Shown: positions 1 through 9,006 of the stretch, piece after piece
How the letters are laid out: each line of letters begins with the position of its first letter
Position numbering within the stretch: the first letter of the stretch is position 1
Source: CAZPUS01 sp964589825
GTDB lineage: Bacteria; Fibrobacterota; Chitinivibrionia; Chitinivibrionales; WJKA01
Assembly (NCBI GenBank): GCA_964589825.1
Contig: CAZPUS010000027.1
Location: 1 to 40,262 of the forward strand
Length of the DNA: 40,262 nucleotides
Direction: 5' to 3'
Made by a program: the position numbers and the translations under genes
The notes under the pieces: generated by a model
Database searches by the model: none
Seen by the model: only the letters and a program-made list of their open reading frames with translations
What the model was told of the DNA's origin: nothing

Positions 1-59
1 TCGAACCCCGGACTCGTGGATTATGATTCCACTGCTCTAACCAACTGAGCTACGCTGCC
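1..59 (-). tRNA. tRNA with CAU anticodon (probably elongator Met), 3' end cut by window edge
   Basis: Read on the minus strand, the sequence starts GGCAGCG (acceptor), then TA, a GCTC/GAGC D-stem with loop AGTTGGTTA, and a GTGGA/TCCAC anticodon stem around the loop ATCATAA (anticodon CAT). A 5-nt variable region and the start of the T arm with TTCGA follow. The rest of the T arm and the acceptor 3' strand lie outside the window. The anticodon stem lacks the GGG/CCC pairs of initiator tRNA, so it is elongator Met or, less likely, the Ile2 tRNA read after lysidine modification. Confidence 0.93.
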
Positions 60-83
60 ATTCGAATTTTGTCAATATAGTCA

Positions 84-113
84 AAAATAGTTTTTTTGAG
101 AGAATAAAGTCAA
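84..113 (-). promoter_or_regulatory. candidate sigma70-type promoter of the tRNA
   Basis: On the minus strand TTGACT (108-113) and TATTTT (84-89) are separated by 18 bp, and the -10 ends about 25 bp before the tRNA 5' end. Position and spacing fit a tRNA promoter, but the region is AT-rich so this is only a candidate. Confidence 0.35.
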
Positions 114-278
114 TAATTTATTTTCTCCTCCTGAAACGAAATTTTTCCTGCACCGAGCGCTGCCATCGATAAAAGCCGCGGTATGCCGCACTGCGTATTG
201 TGTTGTATCACATTTCGGATCCCGCTTTATGGAAGCATTCGTATGTCAGTGGATAGTCATATAGCGAAGTGCGATCTT

Positions 279-292
279 TTGTGATTTCACAA
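279..292. promoter_or_regulatory. inverted repeat TTGTGA-TT-TCACAA upstream of the fucosidase
   Basis: Perfect 6-bp arms separated by 2 bp lie 37 bp upstream of the fucosidase start. This size and position suit an operator for a sugar-responsive regulator. The spacing is too short for a classical CRP site. No regulator gene is visible nearby. Confidence 0.3.
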
Positions 293-329
293 CCGCTCGG
301 TTCAAATGTACATTCAATAAAGGTTTTTT

Positions 330-1580
330 ATGCAGACGGCACAGCCAACATCGCGCCAGCTGGTATATCAGGACTGGGAATTCGGTGTATTCGTACACTA
401 TCACCTCGGCGTCTACGCACGGGGCGAAGGGTTTAGGACAGAACGTGACAAGGCATCCCCCGAGCTTTTCCAACCGACAGGGCTTGACTGCAACCAGTGG
501 GCCGATACTGCCGCAAAGGCAGGTGCTTCCTATATGGTCCTGACCGCCAAACATCATGAAGGATTCTGTCTGTGGCCGTCCGAAATCACGAAAGATTTCA
601 GCGTGAGCGCCTCTTCATGGCGGGACGGTAAGGGTGATGTCGTACGTGATTACGTGGATGCGTGCAGACGTCACGGCCTGAAAGTGGGCATTTACTACTC
701 CCCGTTCGACAACCACGCCGATTGCTACGAAAAAGATCCTTCCGCATACGACGACTATTTTATCGGCCATTTGCGCGAGTTACTGGGAGGGACGTATGGC
801 ACAATCGACATTATATGGTTCGATGGCGCCTTTTCGGAAAATCACACGTTCGACTGGGACCGCATCATTGGCGAAATACGCGCAATGCAACCCGAGATTC
901 TTATATTCGGGGAGGGCAAACCGGACATACGCTGGGTGGGAAATGAATCTGGTATCGCCCCGCTTCCCTGCTGGAATACCGTTTCGGAAATGCGTAAATC
1001 GATCGAATCGGATCAGGTGCGCGCTATTGAGAAACCACAGTGGATACCAGCGGAGTGCGATGCACGAATACGATACCAGTGGTGGTCATGGCATGGAACG
1101 GACGACCCGCTTAAAAGCCTCGATGAGCTTATGGGACTCTATTATTATTCAGTAGGACGCGGATGCAACCTGTTGCTTAATGTCGGTCCCGACCAGCGGG
1201 GTGTAGTCCACGAAGACGATGCACAGCGGCTTATCGAGTTCGGCACAGAAATCACCAAGCGCTTCAGCAATCCAATCGCGAAAACGGATGATTTTTCGAT
1301 GGAAAAAACCGGCGCAACCTGGATACCACAGCAGCCATGCCTGGTCAATCATGTGATTATACAGGAAGATCTCACCAACGGTGAACATATACGTAAATTC
1401 GTGATACGGGCTCAGCCCGCACCAGGTGAAGCAGATCCCATTACTGTATACGAGGGGTATAACGTCGGACATAAAGCTATATGTCGTTTCCCGACGCTGA
1501 AACTGCAGAAGCTGAGTGCAGAGATCACCGAATCGGATGGTTCTGCCTCGCTCCGTACTATTGAATGCCATTACGTGTAA
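330..1580 (+). CDS. alpha-L-fucosidase, glycoside hydrolase family 29
   Basis: The 416-residue protein would hydrolyse terminal alpha-L-fucose from glycans by the retaining GH29 mechanism. The N-terminal WEFGVFVHYHLGVY segment, the AKHHEGFCLW stretch (residues 73-82) and the strand IDIIWFDGA place it in the family; D165 in WFDG is the expected nucleophile. The length equals a GH29 catalytic domain plus a short C-terminal sandwich, with no extra carbohydrate-binding module. The start is supported by AAAGG six bases before ATG. No signal peptide is visible, so it would act in the cytoplasm on imported oligosaccharides unless exported some other way. A beta-helix protein follows on the same strand 290 bp later and may act on the same glycan. 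The acid/base residue cannot be assigned by eye. Confidence 0.93.
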   Translation: MQTAQPTSRQLVYQDWEFGVFVHYHLGVYARGEGFRTERDKASPELFQPTGLDCNQWADTAAKAGASYMVLTAKHHEGFCLWPSEITKDFSVSASSWRDGKGDVVRDYVDACRRHGLKVGIYYSPFDNHADCYEKDPSAYDDYFIGHLRELLGGTYGTIDIIWFDGAFSENHTFDWDRIIGEIRAMQPEILIFGEGKPDIRWVGNESGIAPLPCWNTVSEMRKSIESDQVRAIEKPQWIPAECDARIRYQWWSWHGTDDPLKSLDELMGLYYYSVGRGCNLLLNVGPDQRGVVHEDDAQRLIEFGTEITKRFSNPIAKTDDFSMEKTGATWIPQQPCLVNHVIIQEDLTNGEHIRKFVIRAQPAPGEADPITVYEGYNVGHKAICRFPTLKLQKLSAEITESDGSASLRTIECHYV

Positions 1581-1594
1581 CCCGGGCATTCATC

Positions 1595-1678
1595 CAGACG
1601 GTAATTCAGCATATTGCGTGTACAGCTAAAAAAAAGTACACGACGATTCTTTGCCGCACATACCGTCTGACAATATGC
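1595..1678. repeat. three interleaved perfect inverted repeats (pseudoknot-like) downstream of the fucosidase
   Basis: Arms seen: CAGACGGTA (1595-1603) with TACCGTCTG (1661-1669); GCATATTG (1609-1616) with CAATATGC (1671-1678); CGTGTAC (1617-1623) with GTACACG (1636-1642). The first two pairs cross, so in RNA they could form either a nested hairpin or a pseudoknot. It lies 15 bp after the fucosidase stop, so a 3'-UTR structure or an unusual terminator is possible; there is no long T-tract after it. Confidence 0.5.
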
Positions 1679-1870
1679 ACCTGTGCAAGATGGGAGTATC
1701 GGAGCATTAATGACCTCTGCGTTTCCCCCCCCTCTCCTGCGTGCACAAAAATTCGAATTCTTTAACATCCGAACCGAGCGGGACCGTGTGCTCGATCCTT
1801 GATCTTCTATAAGCCACACCTTTTTCCGGGACACCACCTCGGTTCAGACAAGAGAAAGACCCTTTTCGTT

Positions 1871-4003
1871 ATGCAGACCACCATTTACGTCTCCCCGCAG
1901 GGAAATGACGAGTTTGACGGCACACAACCAACAAATCCTCACACGGCCACTGCAGGACCGATGCGTACACTGCACGCGGCACGGGACAAAGCCCGCAGGC
2001 TTCATGCCGAAACGAATGATATAATCACGATTCGAATGCAGGGTGGTCGGTATGAAATTGACTCCCCCCTGGAGCTCACAGCGCAGGATTCACACACACA
2101 TTTCTGTGCAAGTGAGTCAAAACCGGCAATCGTAGACGCAGGTACACAGATAGAGAACTTCAAAGAAGAAACCCTGCACGGCAGGACGGTGTGGACCGCC
2201 GATGTGACGGATATTATCAAAAAACGGGGCTATTTCCGCCAGCTTTTCGTGAATGACAGGCGCGCAATCCGGGCCAGATTGCCAAAAAATGATTACTTCT
2301 GGATGAAAGAGGTCCCGGGAACCGTTCCGGGCAAAACATCCTACCGGGCAAAGGATGTACAAAAGCACAGGTTTATCGCCCATGAAGGTGATTTCAAAGC
2401 CTGGCACAATCTCAATGACTGCGACGTGGTGGTGCTGCACTGGTGGTCCGAAGACCGCCGTGCCGTGGCCTCGTTCGATCCCTCAACCAATGAAGTGACA
2501 CTTGCCGAGGATACCGTATTTATTCTCGTAGATGATAACACGCCGGTATTTGCACGTTACTATATCGACAATGTGTTTGAAGGTCTCACCGAACCGGGAG
2601 AGTGGTATCTCGACCGTTCACAACAAAAGCTCTACTATCTGCCCAGAAAGGGAGAAACCCTGCAAAACTGCGAAGCATATGCCGCAGGCGGACATTCAAT
2701 CGTTTCCATACAGGGGGATGCTGCAGAAGATGATCTTGTCACAGACCTGCACTTTCGCCATATAGTTTTTCGTCACAGTGACTGGCGCGATTACAACCGC
2801 CAGTCACAGGCCGCGAACATGCTGCCGGGCGCTATCAACCTCACAGGTGCACATAGGTGCGCTTTTATCGGTTGCAGAATCACCCACTGCGGGAATTACG
2901 GGATCGATATCTTGCACGGGTGCAGCAACTGTCTTATAAGCGGCTGCGAGCTCTCCGATCTGGGTGCCGGTGCATTGAAACTCAATGGTGCGAATGCAAA
3001 TGGTGATCGTGCTTTGAGGACCGGCGAGATAACCATCTGCGACAATCACTGCCATGCACTCGGTCGGGTCCATCACGGAGCCGCCGCTATATGTATCAAG
3101 CACGCCTATGGGGTCAAAGCAGTACATAACCACATCCACGACTGCTTTTATACTGCGATTTCATGCGGCTGGGTGTGGGGCTGCTGGGAATCGGTCGCAC
3201 GAGACAATCACATCGAAAAAAACCATATCCATGACATCGGCCAGGGCCTGCTCAACGATATGGGCGCGATATATCTGCTCGGAATCCAGCCCGGAACCAC
3301 GATACGCGGCAACCTGATCCATAATGTAAAAAGCAGGAAATACGGCGGATGGGCGATCTATCTCGATGAAGGCTCGAGCTATATGGTGATAGAACATAAC
3401 ATCTGCCACGATACCACCTCGCAGGCCTTTCATATTCATTTTGGCAACGAGAATATGATTCGCAACAACATCTGGGCATTTTCGGGTGAGGGAATTTTCT
3501 CGCTCGAGCGAGGCCCCTCGTGCAGCTGGCCCAAAAAAGGGATAACCGGAGACGGTACCATGGTAAACTCGCTGACAGTCGAGAGAAACATATTTATCAC
3601 GGACGATACGCCGATCTACCTCGGCGGAATGGCACAGGAAATCGATGGAGATCATTCCGGGGCCCTGCAGAACCATCCCTTTACCAGTGAACGTAATCTC
3701 TTTTTCGATATCAACGATAAGCCGATACGAAATGCCAATGGGGGCCATAAAATCGCCAGGGAAGGATACAGAGAGATTTTTGACTGGGAACAATGGCAAA
3801 AAATCGGCTATGACCGGTTCTCCATTGTCGACGATCCCAAATGTGCTGATATTGCCTCGCGCGATTTCACCCTCGCCGATGATTCACCGGCTTATTCTCT
3901 TGGATTCACCCCGATACATACCCGGGACATCGGCCCTCGCCCTGAACTGCACCACACGATATCAGACCCGCAATACTACAAAGACCCGGAAATAAAAAAA
4001 TAG
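1871..4003 (+). CDS. right-handed parallel beta-helix protein, GH141-like
   Basis: A 710-residue protein. The N-terminus MQTTIYVSPQGND and the downstream block FRQLFVNDRRAIRARLP are typical of large beta-helix glycosidase-like proteins related to GH141 (fucosidase/xylanase activities are known in that family). The middle (about residues 270-560) has the short repeating strands of a right-handed beta-helix, with motifs such as HCGNYGIDILHGCSN and HNHIHDC. I chose ATG at 1871, because the in-frame upstream ATG at 1799 only adds a non-conserved, non-signal stretch; a weak AGAGAAAG precedes it. No signal peptide is apparent. Its position after a GH29 fucosidase suggests a role in fucosylated glycan breakdown, which is inference. 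It could instead be a polysaccharide lyase or an epimerase-type beta-helix. Confidence 0.8.
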   Translation: MQTTIYVSPQGNDEFDGTQPTNPHTATAGPMRTLHAARDKARRLHAETNDIITIRMQGGRYEIDSPLELTAQDSHTHFCASESKPAIVDAGTQIENFKEETLHGRTVWTADVTDIIKKRGYFRQLFVNDRRAIRARLPKNDYFWMKEVPGTVPGKTSYRAKDVQKHRFIAHEGDFKAWHNLNDCDVVVLHWWSEDRRAVASFDPSTNEVTLAEDTVFILVDDNTPVFARYYIDNVFEGLTEPGEWYLDRSQQKLYYLPRKGETLQNCEAYAAGGHSIVSIQGDAAEDDLVTDLHFRHIVFRHSDWRDYNRQSQAANMLPGAINLTGAHRCAFIGCRITHCGNYGIDILHGCSNCLISGCELSDLGAGALKLNGANANGDRALRTGEITICDNHCHALGRVHHGAAAICIKHAYGVKAVHNHIHDCFYTAISCGWVWGCWESVARDNHIEKNHIHDIGQGLLNDMGAIYLLGIQPGTTIRGNLIHNVKSRKYGGWAIYLDEGSSYMVIEHNICHDTTSQAFHIHFGNENMIRNNIWAFSGEGIFSLERGPSCSWPKKGITGDGTMVNSLTVERNIFITDDTPIYLGGMAQEIDGDHSGALQNHPFTSERNLFFDINDKPIRNANGGHKIAREGYREIFDWEQWQKIGYDRFSIVDDPKCADIASRDFTLADDSPAYSLGFTPIHTRDIGPRPELHHTISDPQYYKDPEIKK

Positions 4004-4010
4004 GCTCTGG

Positions 4011-4052
4011 CTGAGCTGAACGATTTTTTAATGAACGCGGCGGTAATTCAGG
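4011..4052 (+). repeat. short deletion derivative of the dispersed repeat
   Basis: CTGAGCTGAACGAT (4011-4024) is identical to the start of another copy at 30221. With the following TTTTTTAATGAACGCGGCGG it matches the left end of the ~161-bp repeat; the segment ends GGTAATTCAGG, like the right terminus. It starts 8 bp after the beta-helix stop codon. Confidence 0.5.
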
Positions 4053-4054
4053 CT

Positions 4055-4585
4055 CTATTGCCCCGTATCGGTGACCCATGCATCCTTATACCCCATATCT
4101 TTGAGCTGCTGCAAAGCAGATGCTGCATCTTCACGCGAAGAAAAATGACCGACAAATACCTTGTAATACGGTTTTTTGAACACCACATACACAGGGCGGT
4201 CCAGCTCTTGCGCGATTTGTTGTTTCTTTCTTCGGGCATGCGCTATCTGTGCACTCGCGAATACTTGTATACCGTACGTCTGGCCCGTGACGGATTCGCG
4301 TTCATTCGTTCTCTCTGAAGCTGCATCACTGCCATCGGTTGGATGCATATCGCCGGATGCAGACCGGGATGCCGTGCCGGATACGGAGGATGAAAAGTCT
4401 TTGTTGGTAAGATGCAGTTCTTTGCCACTATTAAGTGAATCGAGATAGGTCTCTTCGACCGCTTTTTTCTCCTGTGGTGGCTTCTTTTTTTCCCCCACCG
4501 AAAAAAACCACGGAAGCGCCTGCGTATGTGCCGTATACCCAGTAATACACAATAATATTGTATAAATTATACACCGCACATTCAT
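4055..4585 (-). CDS. secreted SPOR-domain protein
   Basis: A 176-residue protein. Residues 1-23 form a signal peptide (hydrophobic IIYTILLCITGYTAH), residues 24-100 are a charged, Ser/Thr-rich linker, and residues 103-174 form a SPOR domain (GIQVFASAQIAHARRKKQQIA ending in the YYKVFVGHFSSREDAASAL strand-helix pattern). SPOR domains bind peptidoglycan stripped of stem peptides, usually at division sites, so a periplasmic cell-wall role is expected. AAGGAG lies five bases before ATG. A copy of the dispersed repeat starts 31 bp upstream of the start codon and may lie between the gene and its promoter. Confidence 0.85.
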   Translation of the reverse strand: MNVRCIIYTILLCITGYTAHTQALPWFFSVGEKKKPPQEKKAVEETYLDSLNSGKELHLTNKDFSSSVSGTASRSASGDMHPTDGSDAASERTNERESVTGQTYGIQVFASAQIAHARRKKQQIAQELDRPVYVVFKKPYYKVFVGHFSSREDAASALQQLKDMGYKDAWVTDTGQ

Positions 4586-4616
4586 GAAAACTCCTTGTTT
4601 ATTCGTTCTATTTTAA

Positions 4617-4777
4617 CCTAATTTAAGCGGTTGTTTTGATGAAAGCTTTCGTGAGCCGCGCTGCTACTGTGTTCTCGAAAACCATGGGGCTATCTTGTTG
4701 GTTGTCTCTTGGATTTCGAGAATATAAGAGTAGTGCGTATTGCAGTAGATTTCGCATTCAAAATCGCTCAGTTTAGG
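4617..4777 (+). repeat. dispersed ~161-bp MITE-like repeat, copy A
   Basis: Termini are CCTAATTTAAGCG and CGCTCAGTTTAGG. The interior shares GGTTGTTTTGATGAAAGCT, the core CTTGTTGGTTG and TGCGTATTGCAGTAGATTTCGC with copies at 12922, 14633 and 21882. The flanks TTTAA and TCTAA could be a diverged 5-bp target duplication. Confidence 0.85.
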
Positions 4778-5201
4778 TCTAATGCAATCCTGCACCTGTG
4801 CATAGAGTCCCCGTCTTTATCCGCGGGCCGGCCACGACCGGGCAGGCTTCTATCTGCACGCAACCACGTTGTGTGCCTAACCAACCAGCCTTCATTTAAG
4901 AGAAAAATAACTTATGTCTATCTCTTCCGGATAATGTGGAAGCTGTCACTCTTTTTACAGGCCGTTGGCGCAGGTTAGTGTTAGTCGCGGAATGGCTTAC
5001 CAGAGCATGCCGGGTTCACTTAAAGCGCTTACTTTTCCTTAAAAATGACATGCTGCCGTGTCCGGTAAAAAAACGAAGCGCTGGGTTTCCCGCCTTAGCG
5101 GACATTTACCCAGAAGAACCATAGTCCCAACCTGGTGATAATCCTTCCGGATATAGCCGGGAACACCCTGCCCTCATCAGTGATGCCGTCATAAACAGCG
5201 T
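4778..5201. other. intergenic, no gene recognised
   Basis: This 424-bp stretch separates repeat copy A from the 3' end of the radical SAM gene. Short open frames here show no recognisable protein features. I see no convincing terminator or operator. Confidence 0.5.
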
Positions 5202-7799
5202 TTACGGTCTTTCTTTACCGGGGAACGCAACGAGGTTGCGCTGCAAATCAAATGTCCACCATTGCGTTCTCAGTACATGAATTCGCTCCCATTCGACATC
5301 TCTCCCCAGTGTCTCGCAAAACAGTCGTGCAAAGTGTCTCGGTTTGCAGCTTCCCTGCTCTCCGGTACCGAGAATTGCTTTCACGCCAAGCGGTGCGATT
5401 TGTTCACACGTAAACAGGTAGGGCCTGATGTCCTTTTGCTTTTTCCCTTTTCTGCCAGTTTCTTCAACAATTAATTGCTGCGCCGCAACCATCCTCGCAC
5501 ATGCATCCGCAACTGCATCCGAGTCGATATCCTCCGGGAATGTAAAACAATACGTACATGCCGCGATCTGCGATCCTATAGATGACGGTTTGCCGGGTAA
5601 CAGATGTATCCCTTTTACTGCGAACCCCCCGGGCAGCCGTCGGTTGATTTCATTCAGTCGTTTCTCGATAGGTCCATGCGTCACAATGTCGAAAAGCTCC
5701 TGCATACACTCGATACCAAACCCCGGTGGCGGCCCCATTGACAATCGAAGCCGAGTTTTATACCCCCCGGAATATGCAAGTTGTACACCCGCTCCCCGAA
5801 ATGCCTGCTCAAGCAATGCCGCGACATCGAAATGCCCCAGGAACCTTGTCATATCACGTTTTTCATACGTGCATCGGTAATAATACTGTGTTACCTCCCC
5901 GTTGACCGTGCGCGCCGTATCCGACGCCATATCCTCGCAAGAATATAAACCCTGTGCCCGGGATACCAGCGACCTTTTCGAAACGTCATCACATACCCCG
6001 CATCCGGTACATGCCGAATTTCTGCAGTCCCCGGTAATTTCTTCTCTGGCCGCCTTTTCACACTCATTGCGCAGATAGTCATGGGACACACCAATTGATA
6101 CGTGCTGCCATGGGAGCATCTCATCGAATCGGTATTCATGAAACGCATAGAAATTCGCATCTACCCCCGTGGAGCGCATCGCATAATTCCACGCCTCTTT
6201 ATCGAGATGCTCGTCCCATGCATCAAAATGCGCCCCATGCGTCCATGCAGTATGAATGAGGGTACTTACGTTACGATCCCCCCGGGCAAGAACCGTCTCC
6301 AAAAAGGTGATATACGGATCCCTGTAGGAGACTTTTACGTTCCTGTGCTGTATAAGTTCATGTTTTATCCGTACGCTCTCTTTGTGCAGATACTCGGTCG
6401 TTGCCATTGCATGCCACTGAAAAGGTGTATGTGGCTTTGGTGAAAAGGGCGACACCGAGACATTGATCCGTGCCTGGGTGGAGTATCGCCGGGCGCATAC
6501 TGCTATTTTTTCTACCAGCCCTATAAGTTCCCAAATATCCTCCTCGCGCTCTCCGGGCAACCCAATCATAAAATAAAGCTTCAGCGTTCTGATTTGACGC
6601 TGAAACAGGGCCTTCACCGTTTCGATAATCTGTTCTTCTGATAAATTCTTGTTAATGACCCTGCGTAATCGTTCACTTCCCGCTTCTGGCGCAATTGTAA
6701 AGGAGGAGGCATGCGATACCGAAAAAAGCATGTTAAGCTCCTGTGAAGAAAGCGCATCAGCCCGGGTCGAGGGCAATGATATCCGCACATGTGCATGATG
6801 AGAATACCGTTTTAAACGAGAGAGTATTTCATTGAGGGCTGAATAGTCTCCGGTCGAGAGACTCAAAAAAGTCGCTTCCCGGCATCCACTCGCTTCTACA
6901 TTAGATGCGAGTTGATGATGAATTTCGAAAGGGTTTCTTTCACGAACCGGCCTGTAATACATACCTGCGCTGCAGAATCGACAACCACGGGTACACCCTC
7001 TCATTATCTCAACCGGAATCCGGTAATGATCCACATTCATAAGCGGAACCAGGGGCTTCTCCGGATACCATTGCGGCCGTAGTGCATCGACTTTGGCTCC
7101 TCGTACCGCTCCATTTACACATGCCGCATAATCATTATCGTGCAGAGAAGGAACATATACACCCTCTATCCGTGCCAATAATCTGTACAACTCGCGTTTT
7201 CTTTTTTGTTTTATACCCTCTTTATTCCGGGAGGTTTTCCATTCAGAAACGGTTCGGAATATCTCGGGCAGCACCTCTTCCCCGTCACCGATAACCATGG
7301 CGTCGATAAAATCGGCGACTGGTTCCGGATTCGGGCTTACCGGCCCACCGGCTATAACCATGGGCATATCTTCTCCACGGTCCTGTGAATATATCGGGAT
7401 ATTTCCCAGGGAGAGCATATTGATCATGTTCGTGTAATGTAATTCGTATTGCAGTGTAAACCCGATCAAGTCGGCTTGACACAGCGGGATGAAATATTCA
7501 AGGCAATAGAGCGGAATATCATGTTTTCGCATCAGCATTTCAGCATCGACCCACGGATGGTAGGCACGCGAAAGCGCCCATGCCGGATTCGCATTTATTA
7601 CAGTATACAGAATCTGCATCCCGTAATGCGCGATTCCTATATCATACACTTCGGGAAAACACAGTACCCCGTGTACATCGGTATCGCTAAGTTTTTTTTT
7701 ATGTACATGCAGTTCATTTCCCATGTACCGCATGGGTTTTTCTACAAAAGGAAGTAGCCGTGTTTCTACGTATGATCTAAGCGTCGAATCTGCATTCAT
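5202..7799 (-). CDS. radical SAM protein (TIGR03960-type) fused to a DUF2344 domain
   Basis: An 865-residue protein. The N-terminal ~230 residues match the cobalamin-binding-like region of TIGR03960-type radical SAM proteins. The radical SAM core follows, with the 4Fe-4S motif C269-x3-C273-x2-C276 in RGCTRGCRFCSAG and later the FTIAPEAGSERLRRVINK and LYFMIGLPGE motifs. A second Cys cluster, CRNSACTGCGVC, sits between the core and the C-terminal ~200 residues. That C-terminal part begins near TRFLGHFDVAALLEQAFR and is a DUF2344 (TIGR03936, radical-SAM-linked) domain. In many bacteria these two parts occur fused, often near rng and ribosomal genes; here that context is missing. Substrate unknown. 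The divergent lipoprotein gene starts 185 bp away. Confidence 0.88.
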   Translation of the reverse strand: MNADSTLRSYVETRLLPFVEKPMRYMGNELHVHKKKLSDTDVHGVLCFPEVYDIGIAHYGMQILYTVINANPAWALSRAYHPWVDAEMLMRKHDIPLYCLEYFIPLCQADLIGFTLQYELHYTNMINMLSLGNIPIYSQDRGEDMPMVIAGGPVSPNPEPVADFIDAMVIGDGEEVLPEIFRTVSEWKTSRNKEGIKQKRKRELYRLLARIEGVYVPSLHDNDYAACVNGAVRGAKVDALRPQWYPEKPLVPLMNVDHYRIPVEIMRGCTRGCRFCSAGMYYRPVRERNPFEIHHQLASNVEASGCREATFLSLSTGDYSALNEILSRLKRYSHHAHVRISLPSTRADALSSQELNMLFSVSHASSFTIAPEAGSERLRRVINKNLSEEQIIETVKALFQRQIRTLKLYFMIGLPGEREEDIWELIGLVEKIAVCARRYSTQARINVSVSPFSPKPHTPFQWHAMATTEYLHKESVRIKHELIQHRNVKVSYRDPYITFLETVLARGDRNVSTLIHTAWTHGAHFDAWDEHLDKEAWNYAMRSTGVDANFYAFHEYRFDEMLPWQHVSIGVSHDYLRNECEKAAREEITGDCRNSACTGCGVCDDVSKRSLVSRAQGLYSCEDMASDTARTVNGEVTQYYYRCTYEKRDMTRFLGHFDVAALLEQAFRGAGVQLAYSGGYKTRLRLSMGPPPGFGIECMQELFDIVTHGPIEKRLNEINRRLPGGFAVKGIHLLPGKPSSIGSQIAACTYCFTFPEDIDSDAVADACARMVAAQQLIVEETGRKGKKQKDIRPYLFTCEQIAPLGVKAILGTGEQGSCKPRHFARLFCETLGRDVEWERIHVLRTQWWTFDLQRNLVAFPGKERP

Positions 7800-7884
7800 A
7801 TGGTATACCGGGTTGTTTTATTGCTTAAAATAGCCGTTTTCTGGTATAAAATTATCTTAAATCCCCTAAAAAGTAACCCACAAC

Positions 7885-7913
7885 TTGACTATTGTATTAA
7901 AAAAAAATATCTT
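7885..7913 (+). promoter_or_regulatory. candidate sigma70 promoter of the 7985 lipoprotein gene
   Basis: TTGACT (7885-7890) and TATCTT (7908-7913) are separated by 17 bp, 72 bp upstream of the lipoprotein start codon. Confidence 0.4.
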
Positions 7914-7984
7914 TAGTATATAACGTATCTGCAAATGAAGATATTTATTTATTTGATTCCATCACTATTTAAAGAGAGGTTTAT

Positions 7985-8866
7985 ATGTGTAAACAAGTTC
8001 TTTTTCTGATCGGTTCACTATCCGTGCTTATAATGATCACGGGATGCGGAGTCAGCACACAACGACTTGAAGAGGCACAAAATTCAATCGATGAACTCAA
8101 GAAAAAAGGGGTAGCCGACAGCACGCTCGCTCGCGCACAGGTGTTTCTGTATCAGACAAAAAGAGCAAAGAAAAAAGGCAACAGCGGACATGCGCGCAAA
8201 TCTGCCGATTCCCTCTTTACGATTCTTGATCAAATTGAAAATACGTACCGTCAGCGCCTCGAAACAAGCAAAAACAAACTCGATTCACTTCGGGGAATTA
8301 TAAAAAATGCAAAGGAAAACCTTTCCGGTATGAGAGAGAACCTTCTTGACAGCATGGTTTCTGTTGCCGACTCCTTTGCATCGATTAAATGGTACGTACA
8401 ATCTACAAAGGATTACCGGAAAGCGATCCAGCGCCTCGATATGCTTGACTCCTGTGAAAAAAGAGGGAAAGAGGTCATGGAGGAAATACCCGGGAAATGG
8501 GTCTGCAGACAAGTAACGGACAGCAAAGTACATAAAAACGTTCATGCAGTGCAGGTAAAAACATTTTATTTTTATCCGGACGGCAGAGCCAAATTTATCA
8601 ATGAAAAGAAAGGGCAGAGTTCAAAAAATCTGAAAGAAGACTGGAAATTCATCTCATCTGGCACCTACGACTGCATGTGCGATACTATAAAACTTTTTGT
8701 GGATCAGTTCAAGATAGCGCGCCAGAATTTCTGGGAAAGGAAAAAAGACGGGTGGAAAAAAGACGAGAAAGAAACCTACGATTCAACCATCACCGATGGC
8801 AGCCAGGACCGCTGGCTCGAATACAAGGATCTGAAGCTCGATTTCAAACGGGTTGCCCGGTACTAA
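7985..8866 (+). CDS. coiled-coil lipoprotein of unknown function
   Basis: A 293-residue protein. Residues 1-21 are a lipoprotein signal ending in ITGC (lipobox Cys21). Residues 26-160 are strongly helical and charged with heptad-like spacing (coiled coil). The last ~120 residues contain EIPGKWVCRQV and FYFYPDGRAKF, a pattern seen in small lipocalin-like or stress-sensing beta domains, but I cannot name the family. AGAGAGG lies just upstream of ATG. It is a single-gene unit, with its own candidate promoter and a strong bidirectional terminator after it. It may link the envelope to a partner through the coiled coil; that is inference. Confidence 0.85.
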   Translation: MCKQVLFLIGSLSVLIMITGCGVSTQRLEEAQNSIDELKKKGVADSTLARAQVFLYQTKRAKKKGNSGHARKSADSLFTILDQIENTYRQRLETSKNKLDSLRGIIKNAKENLSGMRENLLDSMVSVADSFASIKWYVQSTKDYRKAIQRLDMLDSCEKRGKEVMEEIPGKWVCRQVTDSKVHKNVHAVQVKTFYFYPDGRAKFINEKKGQSSKNLKEDWKFISSGTYDCMCDTIKLFVDQFKIARQNFWERKKDGWKKDEKETYDSTITDGSQDRWLEYKDLKLDFKRVARY

Positions 8867-8933
8867 GCGATATGGCTTCCAGGTCCGGGTGTAAGTCCCG
8901 GCAGAGGCACATCTCTCTTCCCTGTCATCTCTT

Positions 8934-8971
8934 AAAAAAACGGCCGTGCACTGCACGGCCGTTTATATTTA
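8934..8971. terminator. bidirectional intrinsic terminator between the lipoprotein gene and eno
   Basis: AAACGGCCGTGCA (8938-8950) pairs perfectly with TGCACGGCCGTTT (8952-8964). It is preceded by an A-tract and followed by TTTATATTT, so it can serve both converging genes. Confidence 0.92.
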
Positions 8972-9006
8972 GATTAACCAGAATTGAACAATCCTGATAG
9001 AATCAA

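Noticed and set aside
3161..3799. 212-codon minus-strand open frame inside the beta-helix gene
   Set aside because: Opposite-strand shadow of a strongly recognisable protein; composition has no family likeness.
4709..5124. Small plus-strand frames downstream of repeat copy A
   Set aside because: Their N-terminal part (RIAVDFAFKIAQFR) recurs in frames from repeat copies D and E simply because the DNA repeat is shared; there is no ribosome site or family match.
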